Assembly (NCBI GenBank): GCA_903940375.1
Contig: CAJAKT010000328.1
Coordinates: 1-8,781 of the forward strand
DNA: 8,781 nucleotides
Source: an uncultured bacterium
Lineage (GTDB): Bacteria; Actinomycetota; Actinomycetes; S36-B12
Reading direction: 5' to 3'
Shown: in pieces, positions 6,183 through 8,781 of the stretch
Position numbering within the stretch: position 1 is the stretch's first letter
Layout: each line of letters starts with the position of its first letter
The notes under the pieces: model-generated
Database searches by the model: none
What the model was told of the DNA's origin: nothing
What the model saw: the letters and a program-made list of their open reading frames with translations, nothing else
Position numbers and translations under genes: made by a program

Positions 6183-7067
6183 CTACACGCGAGCCGCAAT
6201 CGCCTCCGCCAGTCGGGCCGGCGCCCCATCGTTGTGCGACAGGAACAGTGACGGTTCGGCGAGCTCAAGCTCGAGGAGCTGGGGCATCCCATCCGGTCCC
6301 GGGATGAGGTCGACGCGGGCGTAGAGCACGTTCTCGAATCCGCCGGGGATGCACGCCACGATGCGGCGGGCCGCCTCGAGCTCGGCGGACGTCGGATCGC
6401 GCGGGTCGATCTGCTCCTGCACGAACAGGCCCTCGACCCGCTCACCCTCCACCCCGCGGGCCAGCAGCGGACCCTTGCGGATCGCATGCGAGAACTGACC
6501 GCCGAGGAACAGCACCGCGGTCTCGCCGATCGTGTCGACGGCTTCGAGGTACGGCTGGATCATCACCGTTCGGCCCGCGTCGAGGAGCCCGCGCACGTGC
6601 GCCCGCGCATCGTCGAGCGACGCATCTGATGCGTAGCGCATGGTGTCGCGCGACCCCGCAGACACGGCCGGCTTCACAACGAAGTCGGCGTAACCCACTG
6701 CCGGGGTCCAGCCCATCGGATCGTCACCCGGCTCCAGGAAGAGCGTGGGCACGACCGGCATGCCCTGCTCCGCAAGAGTGCGCAGGTACCGCTTATCGGT
6801 ATTCCACTCCATGACGGCTGCGGGATTCAGCAGCAGCGTGACTGCCTCGACAGCACTGATCCAGGTGATGAACGCCGGGCGGTCCTGCGAGTAGTCCCAT
6901 GTTTCGCGTACGACGACGGCATCGAACGCAGACCAGTCAATCGTCTCGTCCGTCCACACCGCAGGCACAGCCGTGATGCCGAGCTCGGCGAGCGCCGGAA
7001 TCAGGAGGCGATCCTCGTCGTCGAGCAACGGGAACTCGCGGCAGGTGGCAAGTGCGACGGACGGCAC
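6183..7067 (-). CDS. ATP-grasp domain carboxylate-amine ligase of unknown substrate
   Basis: This 294-residue cytosolic protein has the ATP-grasp fold, in which a carboxylate is activated as an acyl phosphate and joined to an amine or similar nucleophile. Residues 1-85 form the N-terminal alpha/beta domain (DDEDRLL at 16-22; RETWDY at 54-59). Likely ATP-contacting lysines are Lys92 (NTDKRYL) and Lys132 (FVVKPAVSAGSR, with the Gly-rich loop following). QPYLEAV at 171-177 is the hinge, and Glu182, Arg251, Asp253 (RVDLI), Glu266 and Glu268 (LLELELAEPSL) are candidate metal and phosphate ligands. The set looks complete, so the enzyme is probably active. It resembles the RimK/DcsG-type branch of small ATP-grasp enzymes, but I cannot name a substrate. 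The GTG at 7067 has AAGGAG six bases upstream. It heads the minus-strand run and diverges from a small regulator gene. Confidence 0.88.
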   Translation of the reverse strand: MPSVALATCREFPLLDDEDRLLIPALAELGITAVPAVWTDETIDWSAFDAVVVRETWDYSQDRPAFITWISAVEAVTLLLNPAAVMEWNTDKRYLRTLAEQGMPVVPTLFLEPGDDPMGWTPAVGYADFVVKPAVSAGSRDTMRYASDASLDDARAHVRGLLDAGRTVMIQPYLEAVDTIGETAVLFLGGQFSHAIRKGPLLARGVEGERVEGLFVQEQIDPRDPTSAELEAARRIVACIPGGFENVLYARVDLIPGPDGMPQLLELELAEPSLFLSHNDGAPARLAEAIAARV

Positions 7068-7073
7068 GGTGGA

Positions 7074-7079
7074 CTCCTT
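7074..7079 (-). promoter_or_regulatory. Ribosome binding site deciding the ATP-grasp start
   Basis: AAGGAG on the minus strand stands six bases before GTG at 7067. It sits inside the longer frame that could begin at GTG 7097, so the shorter start is favoured. Confidence 0.75.
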
Positions 7080-7105
7080 CAGCATGTGCGGCCACACTGC
7101 TTTCC

Positions 7106-7402
7106 ATGGCCGCCCGCAAGTATGCCCCGCCCCGATCCTGGGTTGCCGATGGCGGTGAGTGGCCGGACGGCCCGCTCACCCCGGATGCACCGCCGTATGC
7201 CGTCGTCACGGCCGCCGTCGTGCGTGGGTATCGGCAGGCAGCCGGTTCGCGCAGCCTGCGGTCCGTTGCCGGACCAGCCGGCATCGATCCCACCAGCCTC
7301 GGCCGGATGCTGTCGGGCGAGACGGTGCCCGATGTGCACACCGTCGCCGTCCTCGAGGACGCCCTCGACGCGGCACTATGGCCGGAATACCCGCGAGGCT
7401 AG
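7106..7402 (+). CDS. Short helix-turn-helix (XRE-like) DNA-binding protein
   Basis: This 98-residue soluble protein has a helix-turn-helix at about residues 48-72: a first helix SLRSVAGPAG, a turn at Ile60-Asp61, and a recognition helix PTSLGRMLSGE. VPDVHTVAVLEDALDAALWP follows as the last helices, an arrangement common in short actinobacterial XRE-type proteins with no sensor domain. The ATG at 7106 is chosen since the upstream part of the frame overlaps the ATP-grasp start and is Arg-rich. There is no clear ribosome site, so the message may be leaderless. Only 38 bases separate this start from that of the divergent ATP-grasp gene, so control of that gene by this protein is plausible but is inference. 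The stop codon lies inside the left arm of a long inverted repeat. Confidence 0.78.
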   Translation: MAARKYAPPRSWVADGGEWPDGPLTPDAPPYAVVTAAVVRGYRQAAGSRSLRSVAGPAGIDPTSLGRMLSGETVPDVHTVAVLEDALDAALWPEYPRG

Positions 7403-7424
7403 GCGCCAGCGCCTAGCCTCGCGG
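7391..7424. terminator. Bidirectional hairpin between convergent genes
   Basis: A perfect 16-base inverted repeat, CCGCGAGGCTAGGCGC (7391-7406) and GCGCCTAGCCTCGCGG (7409-7424), has only two bases between the arms; in RNA the innermost pair would open to leave a 4-base loop on a 15-bp stem. It includes the last codons and TAG stop of the helix-turn-helix gene and ends 14 bases beyond the lipoprotein stop, so it can serve both converging transcripts. There is no T run on either side, as is frequent for hairpin terminators in GC-rich actinobacteria. Confidence 0.85.
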
Positions 7425-7438
7425 CAATCCGGCTGCGA

Positions 7439-7846
7439 CTACTCCGTGATGGTGAGCGTGATGTCGCGGGTCGTGGCGTCCGGGTTGGTCACCGTGATGA
7501 TCGCGGTGCCGGGCGCGAGAGTCTTGCCACCGGGATTGAAGGTGGCGCCATCCTCTTCCTTGGCCTGAGTCAGCTCCACGAGGTCCGGCTTGTCCGTTGC
7601 GACAGTGGTACCCATGAGGTTGTCGGCCGCGATGATGATGTCGAGGTAGTCGCCGACCTTTGCCGTTGCAGCGGTCTGATCCTCGGTGATGATGACGGGC
7701 GGCAGCATTTGCGTAGTCCCTGAGTCGGATGCGGCGGCTGATGCGGAGGCTGCGGGCTCACTCGTGGTGGACGAGCAGCCGGCGAGCACGGCAACACCCA
7801 GGAGGGTGGCAGCGCTGACAGCGGCGACGGTACGGATGCGGCTCAT
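7439..7846 (-). CDS. Small secreted lipoprotein with a beta-rich domain
   Basis: This 135-residue protein has a lipoprotein signal: MSRIR, a hydrophobic stretch 7-22, and a lipobox LAGC with Cys24 as the expected lipid-attachment site. A Ser/Ala/Thr-rich linker (25-46) leads into a compact domain at about 48-135 with alternating beta-strand patterns (VGDYLDIII, GTAIITVTN, RDITLTITE). It looks like an Ig-like or chagasin-type beta sandwich, but I cannot match it to a named family. There are no other cysteines. The ATG at 7846 has AAGGAG at 7854-7859, seven bases upstream; an in-frame ATG 60 bases earlier would bury the signal peptide behind an Arg-rich stretch. The gene follows rpiB after 62 bases and could be read from the same transcript or its own promoter. 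Function unknown. Confidence 0.85.
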   Translation of the reverse strand: MSRIRTVAAVSAATLLGVAVLAGCSSTTSEPAASASAAASDSGTTQMLPPVIITEDQTAATAKVGDYLDIIIAADNLMGTTVATDKPDLVELTQAKEEDGATFNPGGKTLAPGTAIITVTNPDATTRDITLTITE

Positions 7847-7908
7847 GATGGGGCTCCTTGATCGGGATCGGCAGACACTGCGGAGATCATGCCCCGCCTG
7901 GGACAAGG

Positions 7909-8367
7909 CTAAACGTCGCTGGCGCCATGGGTTTCATCGAGGCGGGCCAGCTTCTCCACGCGGCCCTGATGACGGCCACCCGCAAAGTCCGTCTCAAGGA
8001 AGACGGCCAGTGCCGCGATGGCCGGCGCCGGCTCGGTGAATCGCTCTCCGAAGCAGGCGACGTTCGCATCGTTGTGCTGCCGGGTGATCTCCGCATCCTC
8101 CGCATCGCGGATCACCGCGCCGCGGACACCGGGGACCTTGTTCGCGGCCATGCAGATCCCCTGCCCGCTGCCGCACACGGCGACACCACGGTCGACCTCG
8201 CCACTGGCTACCGCCTGCCCGACCAGCGCTCCGTAGTGCGGGTAGTCGACGCGGTCCTCGCTGTAGGTGCCGACGTCGGTGACCTCGTGACCGTTCGCGA
8301 GGAGCCACCCCTTGAGAGTCTCCTTCAGCAGGTATCCCGCATGATCCGAGCCGATCGCGATCCTCAT
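7909..8367 (-). CDS. rpiB: Ribose-5-phosphate isomerase B (RpiB/LacA/LacB family)
   Basis: This 152-residue cytosolic enzyme interconverts ribose 5-phosphate and ribulose 5-phosphate in the pentose phosphate pathway; some relatives act on allose or galactose 6-phosphate. Nearly all family landmarks are present: GSDHAGYLLKE at 6-16, DYPHYG at 41-46, the CGSGQGICMAANK loop at 65-77 with Cys65 in the place of the catalytic cysteine of E. coli RpiB, and RQHNDANV at 96-103 with His98 and Asn99. M. tuberculosis RpiB lacks this cysteine, so the active site here is of the E. coli type. The length is normal. The ATG overlaps the stop of the upstream kinase gene (ATGA at 8364-8367) and has GGGGAGGG at 8371-8378, so translation is coupled. 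The pairing suggests pentose or pentitol use. Confidence 0.95.
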   Translation of the reverse strand: MRIAIGSDHAGYLLKETLKGWLLANGHEVTDVGTYSEDRVDYPHYGALVGQAVASGEVDRGVAVCGSGQGICMAANKVPGVRGAVIRDAEDAEITRQHNDANVACFGERFTEPAPAIAALAVFLETDFAGGRHQGRVEKLARLDETHGASDV

Positions 8368-8781
8368 GTGCCCTCCCCAGCCGTTGCCACGCGCACCATC
8401 ATCCCGCGCCTTCCGGCGAGGAGTTCGACGGCCTCTGGGCGAGGCACCACGACGCTCGCGCGCGATGCCGGCCGCGGATTGCTTGTCAGACCCGCTGCGA
8501 GCAGCGCTGCACCGACCACGGCGGAGTCCGGTGCATCCGTCACCGCAAGGGTCAGTCCCGTCGCATCGGCAAGCAGCTGGCGGAATGCCGGGTCATGCGT
8601 TCCGCCACCGACGAGCGGGACGACAGCGGGCATCGGATCACCGGAGTCCTGCACCGCCTCGACACCGAGGGCGACCGCCTGTGCGACTCCCTCCAGGACG
8701 CTGCGCAGCATCGCGTCGCGGTCGGTCGACAGGCTCATGCCATGCCATGAACCACGCAGTTCCGGATCCATGAACGGTGTG
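8364..8781 (-). CDS. FGGY-family carbohydrate kinase, C-terminal part (xylulokinase-like)
   Basis: Cut by the right edge; 138 complete codons of the C-terminal half remain. It begins TPFMDPELRGSWHGMSL, the segment around the FGGY signature where sugar kinases read a similar TPxxDPxARG...GLSL. A helix follows with RSVLEGVAQAVAL, then VVPLVGGGTHDPAFRQLLADATG, shortened here as the nucleotide-binding VGGGTHDPAFRQ and LLADATG, and AVVGAALLAAG. These are the usual FGGY_C elements for ATP binding. The enzyme should phosphorylate a sugar or polyol such as xylulose or ribulose, but the substrate-specific N-terminal half lies outside the window. It overlaps rpiB by four bases, which supports a pentose-catabolic operon. 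Confidence 0.9.
   Translation of the reverse strand, partial: TPFMDPELRGSWHGMSLSTDRDAMLRSVLEGVAQAVALGVEAVQDSGDPMPAVVPLVGGGTHDPAFRQLLADATGLTLAVTDAPDSAVVGAALLAAGLTSNPRPASRASVVVPRPEAVELLAGRRGMMVRVATAGEGT

Noticed and set aside
7106..7846. Toxin-antitoxin or defence module formed by the helix-turn-helix gene and its neighbours
   Set aside because: The adjoining genes are a metabolic ligase and a lipoprotein; no toxin, nuclease or other effector is present, and the genes are divergent or convergent rather than a tandem pair.

Overview
The window is GC-rich, with GTG and TTG starts alongside ATG, strong third-position G/C bias, tightly packed genes and actinobacterial-type protein families (RhtA-like exporter, ATP-grasp enzyme, short XRE-like regulator, RpiB, FGGY kinase). 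It most likely comes from an actinobacterial chromosome or metagenome contig. I see no rRNA, tRNA, CRISPR array, transposase, integrase, phage gene or toxin-antitoxin pair, and nothing that proves recent transfer. I count twelve protein-coding genes, two of them cut by the window edges.

Layout. Plus strand, left: the C-terminal end of an unidentified protein (1-122), then a two-gene unit of a small ParB/sulfiredoxin-like-fold protein (291-746) and a MIP-family channel (753-1562) whose two NPA boxes are changed to NPG and NAA. Minus strand, middle, in transcription order from 7067 down to 1559: an ATP-grasp ligase, a 2-oxoglutarate/Fe(II) oxygenase, a secreted clan GH-A glycoside hydrolase, a secreted branched-chain-amino-acid-type substrate-binding protein with no permease genes beside it, and an RhtA/EamA amino-acid-type exporter. 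The channel and the exporter converge and share a CTAG at their stop codons. Plus strand, right: a short helix-turn-helix protein (7106-7402), divergent from the ATP-grasp gene with only 38 bases between the two start codons. Minus strand, right edge: the C-terminal end of an FGGY sugar kinase, ribose-5-phosphate isomerase B overlapping it by ATGA, and a small lipoprotein that converges on the helix-turn-helix gene across a 16-bp perfect inverted repeat.

How the genes may work together. The kinase and RpiB fit pentose or pentitol catabolism feeding the pentose phosphate pathway. The minus-strand run of ligase, oxygenase, secreted hydrolase, binding protein and amino-acid exporter has the parts of a small pathway that makes or modifies an amino-acid-like metabolite and exports it. 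The grouping is visible in the sequence; the shared pathway is inference, and at least two internal gaps (6061-6182 and 3599-3705) hold palindromes that could split transcription. The 6134-6154 triple-arm repeat and the 7391-7424 hairpin are the clearest non-coding structures. I found no system that I can call new with confidence; the best candidates for follow-up are the ATP-grasp/oxygenase cluster and the altered MIP channel with its ParB-fold partner.
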